Below are positions 1-9,751 of a stretch of DNA of 64,000 nucleotides, one piece after another; positions within the stretch are counted from its first letter, which is position 1, and each line of letters begins with the position of its first letter. The position numbers and the translations under genes were made by a program. This DNA is from Thermoguttaceae bacterium. Lineage in GTDB: Bacteria > Planctomycetota > Planctomycetia > Pirellulales > Thermoguttaceae. The DNA lies in NCBI GenBank assembly GCA_017937485.1, contig JAGBDN010000101.1, positions 62,001 through 126,000 of the forward strand, read 5' to 3'. The notes under the pieces are model-generated. The model saw only the letters and a list, made by a program, of their open reading frames with translations. It ran no database searches and was not told the origin of the DNA.

Positions 1-111
1 GTCGAAGACGCGGAAATCGTCGTCAACTTGAATCTTCCCTTCGTCGCAATGATGGTTAAAGGGATGATTGAAGATCAAATGAAACAGCAAATGGATCTGA
101 TGCTGGCCTAA
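1..111 (+). CDS. C-terminal end of an unknown protein (partial)
   Basis: An open frame enters from the left edge and ends at TAA (109-111). It gives 36 residues that finish with a Met/Gln-rich, probably helical tail (MIEDQMKQQMDLMLA). The codon use matches its neighbours, so this is likely the true end of a gene, but too little is visible to assign a family. A gap of about 95 bases follows before the next start. Confidence 0.5.
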   Translation, partial: VEDAEIVVNLNLPFVAMMVKGMIEDQMKQQMDLMLA

Positions 112-206
112 GCGTCCGTTTCACTTTTCCTTACCAATCCTTACAAAGCGCCGTTTTTCGCGGGGCCGTTCGATTAAAGCAACGGAAAATACATTTTAAA
201 AGTTCA

Positions 207-1166
207 ATGAAGATTGTCGTTTTAGACGGATTTACCGCCAACCCCGGCGACTTAAGTTGGGACGCCTTCCGCGAACTAGGCGACCTAACGGTTTACGACC
301 GCACTCCCGCTTCCGAAACGGTCGCTCGCGCCGTCGACGCCGACGCCGTTTTGACGAATAAGGTCGTTTTCGACGCGGAAACGCTCGACGCGCTTCCGAA
401 TTTGCGGTATATCGGGGTTTTAGCGACCGGATTCAACGTCGTCGACCTTCAAAAAGCGCGCGAACAAGGCGTCGTCGTTACCAACGTCCCGACTTATAGC
501 GCCGAATCGGTCGTTCAAGCGACTTTCGCGCACCTGCTGAACCTTGCGTCGAGTCTCGCCGTCAACGCGGCGGCGGTTCGGGACGGAGCTTGGTCGACCG
601 CGCCCGATTTTACCTTTTCGCGCGGCCCGTTGACGGAGCTTTTCGGCAAGCGGTTCGGAATCGTCGGTTTCGGAACGATCGGGCGCCGCGTCGCGGAAGT
701 CGCTCGAGCGTTCGGAATGGAGGTCGTCGCGTTCGGCCCGCGGTTGACGGTCGGTTCGGAACCTGCGCCGGGCGTTCGCGCCGTTAATCTCGACGAACTT
801 TTCGCGACGAGCGACGCGATTTCGTTGCATTGCCCGCTGACCGAAGCGACGAAAAACTTGGTCGACGCGGAGCGTTTAAGTCGCGTCAAAACCGGCGCTT
901 GGCTGATCAACACCGGGCGCGGCCCGTTGCTCGACGAAGCGGCGGTCGCGGCGGCGCTTGCCTCTGGAAAACTCGGCGGCGTCGGCGTCGACGTTCTCTC
1001 GACCGAGCCTCCCGCCCCGGATAACCCGCTGATCGGCGCGCCAAACTGTTTCATTTCGCCGCACACCGCTTGGGCGACGCTCGAAGCGCGAACCCGTCTG
1101 CTCGCCGTCGCCGCCGAAAATTTGCGCGCGTTCGCCGCCGGACGCCCGGTCAACGTCGTTAATTAA
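207..1166 (+). CDS. D-2-hydroxyacid dehydrogenase (glycerate dehydrogenase/hydroxypyruvate reductase type)
   Basis: This 319-residue protein belongs to the NAD(P)-dependent D-isomer 2-hydroxyacid dehydrogenases, which interconvert 2-oxoacids and D-2-hydroxyacids in the cytoplasm. The Rossmann fingerprint GFGTIGRRVAE lies near residue 154. The catalytic triad is visible in order: Arg in NTGRGPLLDE, Glu in DVLSTEPP and His in SPHTAW. Length is normal for the family. Similarity in the N-terminal part (VVVTNVPTYSAESVVQ) favours the glycerate dehydrogenase/hydroxypyruvate reductase branch over phosphoglycerate dehydrogenase, and no ACT domain follows. The substrate is an inference. It precedes the Rrf2-like gene by about 140 bases. 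Confidence 0.88.
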   Translation: MKIVVLDGFTANPGDLSWDAFRELGDLTVYDRTPASETVARAVDADAVLTNKVVFDAETLDALPNLRYIGVLATGFNVVDLQKAREQGVVVTNVPTYSAESVVQATFAHLLNLASSLAVNAAAVRDGAWSTAPDFTFSRGPLTELFGKRFGIVGFGTIGRRVAEVARAFGMEVVAFGPRLTVGSEPAPGVRAVNLDELFATSDAISLHCPLTEATKNLVDAERLSRVKTGAWLINTGRGPLLDEAAVAAALASGKLGGVGVDVLSTEPPAPDNPLIGAPNCFISPHTAWATLEARTRLLAVAAENLRAFAAGRPVNVVN

Positions 1167-1309
1167 TCGGTCGGTAAAGCGTCGTAATTTCACCGCGTTT
1201 CCTATTTTAACGTCGCCCCCTTGCCTCAACCGGCGAATTTGCCCGCTTTAAGCTGAATGCGTCGACTCCGGCGCGAAATCCGCGCAAATTTTAACGATTT
1301 TAACGCCCA

Positions 1310-1885
1310 ATGGAAATAAAAACGCCTTTCCCAACTTGGCCGGTCGACGCGGCGCGACCGTCGGCGCGAGCCGAGTGCGCGGCGTTGGCCGTTTTCGAGT
1401 TGGCGCTCGAACGCCCGACCGGTCGTCCGACGTCGGCGCGGAAAATCGCCGAAAAATACGGCCTTTCGGAACGTTTTTTAACGCAAGTGTTGCAACGTCT
1501 CCGCCGTTTTGGGATCGTCGAAACGGCGCGCGGCTCGTTCGGCGGTTTTCGTTTAACGGCCGATCCCGCCGAACTGACGCTCGGCTTCGTCGTCGCCGCC
1601 GCCGAAACGGCTCCTCCCAAGTCGGAAAAACCGAAATTTGAAGAACGAGAAGTCGAAAACGACGCGCCGACGGCCCCGGCGTTCGGCAAAGACCGCGCGA
1701 CCGACAAACGACGCAAACTCGTTCCCGTCGTCTCCTCAAACGCCGAAGCCGACGCGACCCGCGCTCTCTTCGACCGCGCTTGGCGAGACGCGGAAACGAA
1801 GCGGCAAGAATTTTTGAACGCGATTCTAATCTCCGAGTTAGTCGACGCCGCCCGCAAAACCGCCCCCGTCAATTTTACTATTTAG
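1310..1885 (+). CDS. Rrf2-like winged-helix transcriptional regulator
   Basis: The product has 191 residues. Residues 20-85 form an Rrf2-type winged helix, with the recognition-helix segment SARKIAEKYGLSERFLTQVL followed by the wing segment GSFGGFRLTADPAELTL. The three-cysteine [Fe-S] cluster motif of IscR/NsrR is absent, with only one Cys near the N terminus, so it is unlikely to sense through an Fe-S cluster. The C-terminal half is charged, lacks family similarity and may be a linker or dimerisation tail. The stop is TAG. It lies between a dehydrogenase and lpxB on the same strand, and its target genes cannot be told from the sequence. Confidence 0.75.
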   Translation: MEIKTPFPTWPVDAARPSARAECAALAVFELALERPTGRPTSARKIAEKYGLSERFLTQVLQRLRRFGIVETARGSFGGFRLTADPAELTLGFVVAAAETAPPKSEKPKFEEREVENDAPTAPAFGKDRATDKRRKLVPVVSSNAEADATRALFDRAWRDAETKRQEFLNAILISELVDAARKTAPVNFTI

Positions 1886-1976
1886 CCTAAACTAACGTCT
1901 TCGAACAACGTCGACGCGTTTTCGCCCCTCGTTTCCGTTTCCTTCCCGCCTTTTTCAATCGACGCGACGCCCGCCA

Positions 1977-3431
1977 ATGACTTCCGTTCCTTTCGACGCT
2001 TCCGCCGCCCCTTCCGAAACGCCGCGACGGCCTTACTTTTTTATTTCCGCCGGCGATCCAAGCGGCGACGCGCACGCGGCCCGGCTCGTCGAAGCGCTCG
2101 AACGTCGTTTCCCCAACGCCCGTTTCGTCGGATACGCGGGCCCGAAAACGGCGGCGACTTCCTGCGACGTTCGCGTCGATTTGACGCGATTCGCGGTGAT
2201 GTGGATCGGGCGCGCCGTCGCAAACCTGCCGAATTTCCTTCGCATTTTGAAAAACGCCGACAAAATTTTCCGCGACGAGCGCCCGGACGCGGTAATCCTT
2301 GTCGATTTTCCCGGTTTTAACTGGAAGATCGCGAAAAAAGCGAAGGCGGCGGGCGTCCCGGTCGTTTACTTTATGCCGCCGCAAATTTGGGGTTGGGCCC
2401 AATGGCGCGTCAAGAAAATGCGTCGCTTGACCGACCTCGTTCTCTCCTGTTTCGCGTTCGAAGACGCTTGGTTCCGCGAAAACGGCGTCCGCTCGACGCT
2501 CATCGGGCACCCGTTTTTCGAGTCGACGCGCAATCCGCAACTCGACGCGGCGTTCTTAGCCGACCTCGCAAGCGCCGAAAACGGGCGTTCGACCGCGCCG
2601 TCGTTAGCCGACTCGACCGATAAAACCGATTTTAACGCCCAAAACGCCGTCGCGACAGCCAAACCGTCCGCCGCCTCGCCCGAAACTCGCGCCGCTTCCC
2701 CCGCTTCGAACGCCGTCGCGCCGCCGTTCCCCGCTCCGCCGAGTCAAGGCGCGCAATATTTAACAATTTTACCGGGTTCGCGCAACCAAGAAGTAACCGG
2801 GAACCTTGCCGACTTGTTGACGACGGCGCAAAAAGTCGTCGCGGCGGCGCCGAACGTTCGCCCGGTCGTCGCGGCGTTTCGAGAGGAACACGCGACCGTC
2901 GTTCGCGCCGAGTTGGAGCGTCGCGGGCTCGATTACCCGGTTTACGTCGGCAAAACGCCGGAGTTGATGCGCGCGGCGACGTGTTGCTTGGCGGTTTCCG
3001 GCTCCGTTTCGATCGAGCTTTTATCGCTCTGCAAGCCGACGGTAATCCTTTATCGCATCGGAAAACCGCAACATTTCGCGCTTCGATTTTTGAAACGCGT
3101 TAAATACATCACGCTGACGAACTTGCTGGCGATTTCCCGCGTCCCGGGCGAAACGCCGTTTTACCCGAAGGGCGAATTCGCCAAGCAAACGGAACACACC
3201 GCTCGCGAACGCGCCCTGATGCTCTTCCCGGAGTTCATTTCGCCGAACGACCGCAGCGACGAAGCCGCCGCGATTCTCGCCGATTGGTTCCTCGACGCCG
3301 CGTCGCGCAACCGCCGAATCGCCGAATTGGAAACGCTCCGCCAAGCGACCGATTTCATCGACTCGCCGATCGAACTCGCCGTCGAAAAAATCGCCGAAGA
3401 ACTCGCCCGCCGCGACGCCGACGTTTCTTGA
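1977..3431 (+). CDS. lpxB: Lipid-A-disaccharide synthase LpxB
   Basis: LpxB (GT19) joins UDP-2,3-diacylglucosamine to lipid X to make the lipid A disaccharide at the inner membrane. Recognisable blocks are SAGDPSGDAHAARL near residue 24, ILVDFPGFNWKIAKKAK, YFMPPQIWGWAQWRVKKMRR, LIGHPF, and LPGSRNQEV at 265-273. The protein is 484 residues against roughly 380 for typical LpxB. The excess is an Ala/Ser/Pro/Thr-rich insertion at about 198-259, between the two glycosyltransferase halves, which is probably disordered. The first ATG (1977) gives a short leader before the conserved start. Other lipid A genes (lpxD, lpxI) lie about 50 kb away. Confidence 0.93.
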   Translation: MTSVPFDASAAPSETPRRPYFFISAGDPSGDAHAARLVEALERRFPNARFVGYAGPKTAATSCDVRVDLTRFAVMWIGRAVANLPNFLRILKNADKIFRDERPDAVILVDFPGFNWKIAKKAKAAGVPVVYFMPPQIWGWAQWRVKKMRRLTDLVLSCFAFEDAWFRENGVRSTLIGHPFFESTRNPQLDAAFLADLASAENGRSTAPSLADSTDKTDFNAQNAVATAKPSAASPETRAASPASNAVAPPFPAPPSQGAQYLTILPGSRNQEVTGNLADLLTTAQKVVAAAPNVRPVVAAFREEHATVVRAELERRGLDYPVYVGKTPELMRAATCCLAVSGSVSIELLSLCKPTVILYRIGKPQHFALRFLKRVKYITLTNLLAISRVPGETPFYPKGEFAKQTEHTARERALMLFPEFISPNDRSDEAAAILADWFLDAASRNRRIAELETLRQATDFIDSPIELAVEKIAEELARRDADVS

Positions 3432-3492
3432 ACGCCTTAAACCGCCTCGCCTTGTCGCGACGTTTGGAAGGGCGCAAAGTTGCGACGCCGCG

Positions 3493-6400
3493 TCAATTTT
3501 GCGCGGCGTCGGACGCGATCGAAACGTTGTCGGCCCAAGTTTCGCACTGCGCCAAGACGGCGTCGAGCGCGTCGGCGGCCTCTTCCGGCGGATACTTAAA
3601 CCGTTTCAGCAAACGCTTTACCATTCGACGCATATCGGCCCGCGCGCTTTTCTTGCGTCGCCAGTCGATCGTTAAGTTGCGTCGCAGTTCCTCGGTCAAC
3701 GCTTTCGTCAACGCGACGAGTTGTTCGTTCTCGTAAAAATCTTGAACCGCTTTCGGTTGCGCGAGCGCGTCGTAAAACGCCTTTTCTTCGGGAGTTAGCC
3801 CCATTTCTTCGCCGCGGGCCGCCGCGTCGACGATCTCCTTCGCGAGGTTCAGCAACTCGGCGATCGTCTCTTCGTTGGTAAGAAGGCCGTCGAAGTAACG
3901 CCGCGTCGCGTCGGAAAAAAGCTCCGAAAATTTCTTCGCTTGAACGACGTTCGTCCGACGGTAAACCTTGATTTGCTCGGCGATTAGGCGTTTGAGTAAC
4001 TCGACGGCCAAATTCCGACGCTTCATCTTCGCGATTTCGGCCATAAACTCCGGGTCAAAGAGCGAAAACTCGTCGCGAACGTCGGCGAAGAGGTTTACAA
4101 CTCCTTCGCTTTTAAGGCTTTGCTTCAACAGTTCGTTGATTTGGTCGTTGATTTCGAAAAGCCCGAGTTTCTTACCTCCGGCGCCGCCGACGGTCGCGAA
4201 CCGAACCAAAACCGACCGCAACGCCTCGAAAAACGCCGCCTCGCGACGCTCCGTCTCCTCAACGAGCGACGCGCAAAGGGAAAGCGCCTTTTTCATCGCC
4301 AGCGCCTCTTTCGCCAAGACGCGACTTAACCGATCTTCTTCTTTGAGGCCGACTTGCGACGCGTCCTTAGCCAGCGCGAAATCGACCGCGTCGGCGATAA
4401 TTTTGCCGCGCGTCAAGTCGGAACCGTCGACGAACTCGGAATAATCGAAGCCATGCGTCAGATCGCGACAAACTTCGAGCTTCGCGCGGAACGTCGCAAG
4501 CGCCGTTTTCGCAACGTTTAAATCGCCGTAATTCTCGCGGTCGCGCTCGGTGTACTCGTTCATCGCCTCCTTCAACGCCGACGCGATCCCGACGTAGTCG
4601 ACGACGAGGCCGCCCTCCTTCTCCGGAAAAACGCGGTTGACGCGGGCGATCGCCTGCATTAAGTTGTGTCCCTTCATCGGTTTATAAACGTACATCGTCG
4701 CCAGCGACGGCACGTCGAACCCGGTCAGCCACATATCGACGACGATCGCGATTTTCAGCGGCCCGGCGTCGTCCTTAAAGCGTTGCGCCAGCTCGTTTTT
4801 CCGCTTTTTATCGCCGATAATCGGCTTCCAATCCTCCGGGTCGTCGTTCGAGCCGGTCATCACGACGGCGACCTTCTCCCCCCAACCGGGCCGAAGTTCG
4901 AGAATGCGGCGATAAATTTTCATCGCGATTTCCCGTTTGTACGCGACGATTAACGCCTTGCCGGTCAAGAGGTTGGCGCGGTTTCCTTCGTAGTGCGACA
5001 AAATATCGTCGACAAGGGCGTTGACGGTCGCGTCGTGTCCCAACACGGCGTCGAGTCCGGAAAGTTCGCGCTTGCTCCGTTCGATCGCCTCCGACTCGGC
5101 GTTTTGCGCCAGCTTGTCGTATTCTTCGTCGATAAGTCGCAGATTCTCGGCGTTTAGCCCGAGTTTAATAACGCGGCTCTCGTAATAGACCGGCTTCGTC
5201 GCGCCGTCTTCGACCGCTTGCGTCATATCGTAGACGTCGACGTAATCGCCGAAAACCTCCCGGGTGTCGCGGTCGGCGGCGGAAATCGGCGTTCCGGTGA
5301 AGCCGAGGTAAACCGCGTTCGGCAACGCTTTACGAATCAAGAGCGCGGCGCCGAACGACGTTTTCCCGCTCTCTTTGTCGAATTTTTCGCGCAACCCGTA
5401 TTGGCTCCGGTGCGCTTCGTCGGCGATAACGACGACGTCGCGTCGCTCGGTTAGCGGCTCGTTAATTCGGGCGAGCCATTCGGCGCGTTTCGCTTCGTCT
5501 TTCTCGTTGGGCGGCAAGAACTTATGAATCGTCGAAAAGAAAATCCCGTTCGCTTTTCGCCCTTCCAAAAGTTCGCGCAGGCCCTCCTTCGTTTCGGCGC
5601 GCTCCGGCGTCTGACGCAAAAAGTCGCGACATTTCGTAAACTGCAGGAAAAGTTGGTCGTCCAAGTCGTTGCGGTCGGTGAGGACGACGAGGGTCGGCGA
5701 GTCGAGCGCGTCTTGAATCGCTTTGGCGTAAAACGTCATAGAGAAAGACTTTCCGCTTCCTTGCGTGTGCCAAAAGACGCCGCCCTTCCCGTCGCCGAGT
5801 TCGCGAGCGCGGCGCGTCGACTCGACCGCTTTTTTGACCGCGAAATACTGGTGGTAACCGGCCAAAATTTTGACGTCGGAGCGGCCGTCGGACGCGAAGC
5901 AAACGAAGTTCTTGACGAGATCGAGGAAGCGGCGCTTCTCGAAAAGGCCGCGAAATAAGACGTAATACGGCGTAAAGCCCGTCGTTTCGCCGCTTCGGCG
6001 CTCGCCGTTTTCGGACTTCCACTCGGCGAAGCGCGTTTCGGGGGAGGTAATCGTCCCGACTTTCGACTGAACCATATCGCTCATCACGCAAAAAGCGTTG
6101 TAAACGAAGAAGTTAGGCGCGTCGGCGATGTAATTGCGCAACTGCCGATACGCGGAGCTTGCGTCGACGCCGTCCCGAACCGGCGACTTCAACTCGACGA
6201 CGACAAGGGGCAGCGCGTTGACGTAAACGACGACGTCGAAACGTTTTGTTAGCCCGTTTTCGACGTAATTCCACTGGTTGACGGCGACGAACTCGTTATT
6301 CTCCGGATCGCGGTAGTCGAGCAGATACGCCCGGGCGTAGCGCTCCTCGCCGCGTTCGAAATATCGGACTTCGACGCCGTTTTGGAGGTAGTCGGTAAAC

Positions 6401-6648
6401 TCTTTGTTCCGTTGAGTTAAGGTTCCGATTTCGATATGCCGAATCTTGCGAACGGCGTCGTCGAGGGCCTCGTCCGGAAGGCTTGGGTTGACGCGCCGCA
6501 ACGCTTGCCAAAGCTCGACTTCGGAAAACGGCTCGCGATAATCCCGTTCGACCTCGGCGCCGCGTCGCGTTTGGTACCCGAGCTCCTCCCTGAAAAGCGA
6601 CATAACGCCGTTTTCGAAACAATTTTCGTCGTAATGTTCGAGCTTCAT
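3493..6648 (-). CDS. hsdR: Type I restriction enzyme R subunit (HsdR)
   Basis: This 1051-residue restriction and translocation subunit would work with HsdM and HsdS. The N-terminal PD-(D/E)xK nuclease is visible as D138 with E152-x-K154 (VVVELKSP). The SF2 motor follows with Walker A HTQGSGKS (about 294-301), DEAH at 410-413, the motif III-like GFTGTP segment, and a motif VI region ending in QAIARVNRVF. The C-terminal part is a long helical assembly region. The frame is intact from ATG 6648 (MKLEHYDENC) and the length is normal. It lies 92 bases downstream of hsdS, so order M-S-R suggests one operon. With hsdM interrupted, the complex may not form. Confidence 0.95.
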   Translation of the reverse strand: MKLEHYDENCFENGVMSLFREELGYQTRRGAEVERDYREPFSEVELWQALRRVNPSLPDEALDDAVRKIRHIEIGTLTQRNKEFTDYLQNGVEVRYFERGEERYARAYLLDYRDPENNEFVAVNQWNYVENGLTKRFDVVVYVNALPLVVVELKSPVRDGVDASSAYRQLRNYIADAPNFFVYNAFCVMSDMVQSKVGTITSPETRFAEWKSENGERRSGETTGFTPYYVLFRGLFEKRRFLDLVKNFVCFASDGRSDVKILAGYHQYFAVKKAVESTRRARELGDGKGGVFWHTQGSGKSFSMTFYAKAIQDALDSPTLVVLTDRNDLDDQLFLQFTKCRDFLRQTPERAETKEGLRELLEGRKANGIFFSTIHKFLPPNEKDEAKRAEWLARINEPLTERRDVVVIADEAHRSQYGLREKFDKESGKTSFGAALLIRKALPNAVYLGFTGTPISAADRDTREVFGDYVDVYDMTQAVEDGATKPVYYESRVIKLGLNAENLRLIDEEYDKLAQNAESEAIERSKRELSGLDAVLGHDATVNALVDDILSHYEGNRANLLTGKALIVAYKREIAMKIYRRILELRPGWGEKVAVVMTGSNDDPEDWKPIIGDKKRKNELAQRFKDDAGPLKIAIVVDMWLTGFDVPSLATMYVYKPMKGHNLMQAIARVNRVFPEKEGGLVVDYVGIASALKEAMNEYTERDRENYGDLNVAKTALATFRAKLEVCRDLTHGFDYSEFVDGSDLTRGKIIADAVDFALAKDASQVGLKEEDRLSRVLAKEALAMKKALSLCASLVEETERREAAFFEALRSVLVRFATVGGAGGKKLGLFEINDQINELLKQSLKSEGVVNLFADVRDEFSLFDPEFMAEIAKMKRRNLAVELLKRLIAEQIKVYRRTNVVQAKKFSELFSDATRRYFDGLLTNEETIAELLNLAKEIVDAAARGEEMGLTPEEKAFYDALAQPKAVQDFYENEQLVALTKALTEELRRNLTIDWRRKKSARADMRRMVKRLLKRFKYPPEEAADALDAVLAQCETWADNVSIASDAAQN

Positions 6649-6740
6649 CTCGCGTTATTCCTTAATTTACGTCGAACGATTTCGCGAGCGGAACCCCCGA
6701 TCGCCCCGACGCGCCGCTCCCCGCGTCGAGCCGTCGCATT

Positions 6741-7919
6741 TCAAAGCGAAACGTCCGAAACGTCGATTTCGCCAGACATTAGCCGCGGAAGCAACGCGTC
6801 GCGCATTGCTATGAGTTTGTTATTTTCACAAAGGTTGTTTTCGATTTTTGCGATAATAGGCCACGTATAATTTGAAAACTTTTCCAGCCGCTTGTCATTA
6901 CCTTTGGGTATCTTAAAAGCCGCTATCATTTTAGTTGTTAAACTACCTCGGATACTATTAGAATCAGAAACTGCGCGAAGTTCATTGTATCGTTTTCCTA
7001 AGCTCCAAAACAAATATGGACTCATTCGTCTATCCGTATGAATTACAATCACGGACTGATTAACATAAGTATCAAGTAACAACATTGAAGTTTGCCCACG
7101 CGTAAAACCTTGACCAGCCGACGCAATAACAATGTCGTATTTGCGAGCGAGTTTAGTACTCGAATTATCAACCCCAGCCTGGGTAATTGTCTTTTCCGTA
7201 TTTATTACAAAACGGTTACGTGTTTCCCCCGAGGAAAACCATCCTAAATTTCCATTCCAAAAACTTAGGTTCGAAGTGTTTGGAGTACCGCCGCTATAAA
7301 TTTTTTGAGCATAGTCTCCAATTGTAGCATCTTCTATTTCACTATCAAATAACGATAAGTAAAACGCGTCTATTGTAGCGCATAAGTTCTCGTTTATACG
7401 GCGGTTGAGTTCGATTTTATCGTCCAATGCGGAGAGAATCGCCGCGATTTTGCGTTGCGTTTCAATAGCCGGAACAGCAACTGGCATTTCTCGTAATCCG
7501 CCAAGCGGTAAATATGCTTGCGTCGATCCCCTTAATTGCGCATATACATAATCCCGAACTTGCGGCGATTTAAGCCAATAATACATCCACAACGCTTTAT
7601 CTTTATCGCCATTAAATTTAAAGATTCCGACGTTTTTACACGCATACTCGGCAATTGGATTTCTTTCTAAATAAATGTTTCCAATTGTACCAATCATACT
7701 AAACAAAATATCCCATTGGTCAACCTTACTTCTTGCAATCACCTTTTGATAATCAGCTTCGCTAATCAGCTTGGCAGAGTCGAAATCTATATAATTCCCC
7801 TTAAGGTGTTTAGAAGTGATTAATCTTCTTCCTTCTAACTGCGGCTTAGGAGAATCGTGAGTTCCATCGGTAACTTTAAAACAAAATTCTTCCGCTTTGT
7901 ATATTGGCCATTTTTTCAT
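6741..7919 (-). CDS. hsdS: Type I restriction enzyme specificity subunit (HsdS)
   Basis: HsdS recognises the target DNA and bridges two HsdM. Two target-recognition domains are visible, each followed by a conserved coiled-coil spacer. The first ends with AVPAIETQRKIAAILSALDD and a following IELNRRINENL. The second ends in a helix and the terminal LLPRLMSGEIDVS. I prefer ATG 7919 (MKKWPIYKAEEF) because an AGGT lies about five bases upstream; a TTG nine codons earlier (7946) is the alternative. The TRD-coding DNA is clearly AT-richer than hsdR or hsdM, as expected for exchangeable specificity modules. It starts 36 bases after the hsdM stop. Confidence 0.92.
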   Translation of the reverse strand: MKKWPIYKAEEFCFKVTDGTHDSPKPQLEGRRLITSKHLKGNYIDFDSAKLISEADYQKVIARSKVDQWDILFSMIGTIGNIYLERNPIAEYACKNVGIFKFNGDKDKALWMYYWLKSPQVRDYVYAQLRGSTQAYLPLGGLREMPVAVPAIETQRKIAAILSALDDKIELNRRINENLCATIDAFYLSLFDSEIEDATIGDYAQKIYSGGTPNTSNLSFWNGNLGWFSSGETRNRFVINTEKTITQAGVDNSSTKLARKYDIVIASAGQGFTRGQTSMLLLDTYVNQSVIVIHTDRRMSPYLFWSLGKRYNELRAVSDSNSIRGSLTTKMIAAFKIPKGNDKRLEKFSNYTWPIIAKIENNLCENNKLIAMRDALLPRLMSGEIDVSDVSL

Positions 7920-7955
7920 CGCTTTACCTAACTTGTTTTTTCGCAACGCCTATAT

Positions 7956-9494
7956 TCACAGCTCGAATCCCAGCGTCCCCAAGTTCTTTTTAATCGTCGT
8001 TTCAAGTTCGCGGGATTTTGCGAAAAGTTCCGAGAGTTCGGCGGTTAGGCGCGCCATCTTGTCCTCGAACGGCTCCGCGTCCGCTTCGCGCTCCTCGACG
8101 CCGACGTAACGCCCCGGCGTCAAAATATAGTCCTGCGCCGCGATTTGCGCCGTCTCGACCGTCGCGACGTAACCCTTGACGTCTTCTAACGTTCCGGCGG
8201 CGTACGCTTCGTAAGTCTCGCCTAACTTCGCGATCTCCGCGTCCGTCAGCTGTTTCGAATTGCGCGTTACCATCGTCCCCATGTTGCGAGCGTCGATGAA
8301 GAGCGTCGTCCCGGGCCGCTTCTTTTTGCGCGCCAGAAACCAAAGCGACGCCGGGATTTGCGTCGAATAAAAGAGTTGGCTCGGCAGCGAAACGACGCAC
8401 TCGACTAAGTCCGCCTCGACCATCTTGCGCCGGATTTCGCCCTCGCCCCCCGTCTGCGACGACAAGGAGCCGTTCGCCAACACGACGCCCGCGCGCCCGC
8501 CGCTCGGGTTCAAATGCGACGCGATGTGCTGCAACCAAGCGAAGTTCGCGTTTCCGGTCGGCGGCAAGCCGTAAGTCCAGCGCACGTCGTCCTTTAACGC
8601 CTCCGCGCCCCAGTTCGAAAGGTTGAACGGCGGGTTCGCCATCGCGAAATCGGCCTTCAAACGCGGGTGCAAATCGTCGTAAAACGTGTCCGCGTTGGCG
8701 GCGCCGAGGTCGGCCTCGATCCCGCGAATCGCCAAATTCATCCGCGCCATCTTCCACGTCGTCGGGTTCGACTCCTGACCGTAAACCGAAATATCGTTTA
8801 ACTTACCGCCGTGCGCCTCGACGAATTTCGACGACTAAACAAACATCCCGCCCGATCCGCAGCAAGGGTCGTACACGCGGCCCTTGAACGGTCGCAAGAT
8901 TTCGACCAGCGCCCGAACAACGCTCGACGGCGTGTAAAATTCGCCCGCCCGTTTCCCCTCCTGCTCCGCGAACTTCGCCAAGCAGTACTCGTAAACGCGA
9001 CCAAGCAAGTCTTTAGATTCGCCCGCGCCGCCGACTTGAACGTTCGTGAAGAGGTCGACGACGTCGCCGAGACGCCGCTTGTCGAGCTCCGGTCGCGCGA
9101 AGTTTTTCGGCAGGACGCCCTTCAACGCGTCGTTTTCCCGTTCGATTTCGCGCATCGCGGCGTCGATCGTCGCGCCGATCTCCGGCGTCCGCGCCGCCGA
9201 CGCAACCGCTTGCCAACGCGCGACTTCCGGAACCCAAAAGACGTTTTCCGCCTCGTACTCGTCGCGGTCGTCGGCAAAATCCTCCCCGAGTTCCGGGTCG
9301 GCGAGAATCTCCGCGCGCCGCGCTTCGAAACGGTCCGAAACGTATTTCAGGAAGATCAGCCCCAGCACGACGTGCTTGTACTCCGACGCGTCCAGATTGC
9401 CGCGCAGAATGCACGCCGCCGCCCAAATTTTGTCCTCGAACCCGATGTTCGCCGTGTTCGCTTCCTTCGCCTTCGCCTCTTTTTTCGCCGCCAT
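7956..9494 (-). pseudogene. hsdM: Type I DNA methyltransferase HsdM, interrupted by an in-frame amber codon
   Basis: The two halves are in the same frame and add up to one 512-codon HsdM with a single TAG at codon 220 (8835-8837). The first half (219 residues, from ATG 9494) holds the N-terminal helical domain (GFEDKIWAAACILRGNLD) and SAM-binding motif I, DPCCGSGGMFV. The TAG comes directly after it. The second half continues SSKFVEAHGGKLND and IYGQESNPTTW-like sequence (here VYGQESNPTTWK), then the catalytic NPPF at about 287-290. Family members usually have Gln at this position (MFVQS), so one CAG-to-TAG change explains it. An internal ATG (8750) could start the second half alone. TAG ends several other genes here, so reassignment is unlikely. 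Either a recent knockout, suppression or a base error. Confidence 0.9.
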
Positions 9495-9577
9495 TTTGCG
9501 CTTCGTTTCCGTTCGATTTTCGAATCGCCGCCGCTCGGAACCGCTCCGAGGACGCCGAAACCACCCGGTAAAACGCT

Positions 9578-9606
9578 ATTATACGGCAAATTTTGCGCCA
9601 ACGCAA
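9578..9606 (-). promoter_or_regulatory. Sigma70-type promoter of the hsd operon
   Basis: On the minus strand TTGCGT (9601-9606) is separated by 17 bases from a perfect TATAAT (9578-9583), about 85 bases before the hsdM start. This suggests that the operon is still transcribed despite the stop codon in hsdM. Confidence 0.65.
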
Positions 9607-9751
9607 GGACGCGCCGCCGTTTTTTCCGCGAAAAGAGCCCGCCCCGGGACGCCGGACGTCCCGGCCGAACCGCGCCGACCCCAAAACGCCGTCGAACGGA
9701 CTCGACGGCGCTTTGCAAAGGACGGTTAGGGGAAAAATCGAACGGCGAACG

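Noticed and set aside
8835..8837. TAG reassigned to Gln in this organism
   Set aside because: Other genes here (rrf2-like, the epmB-like gene, lpxD) use TAG as a normal stop, so a code change is unlikely; a local mutation or base error fits better.
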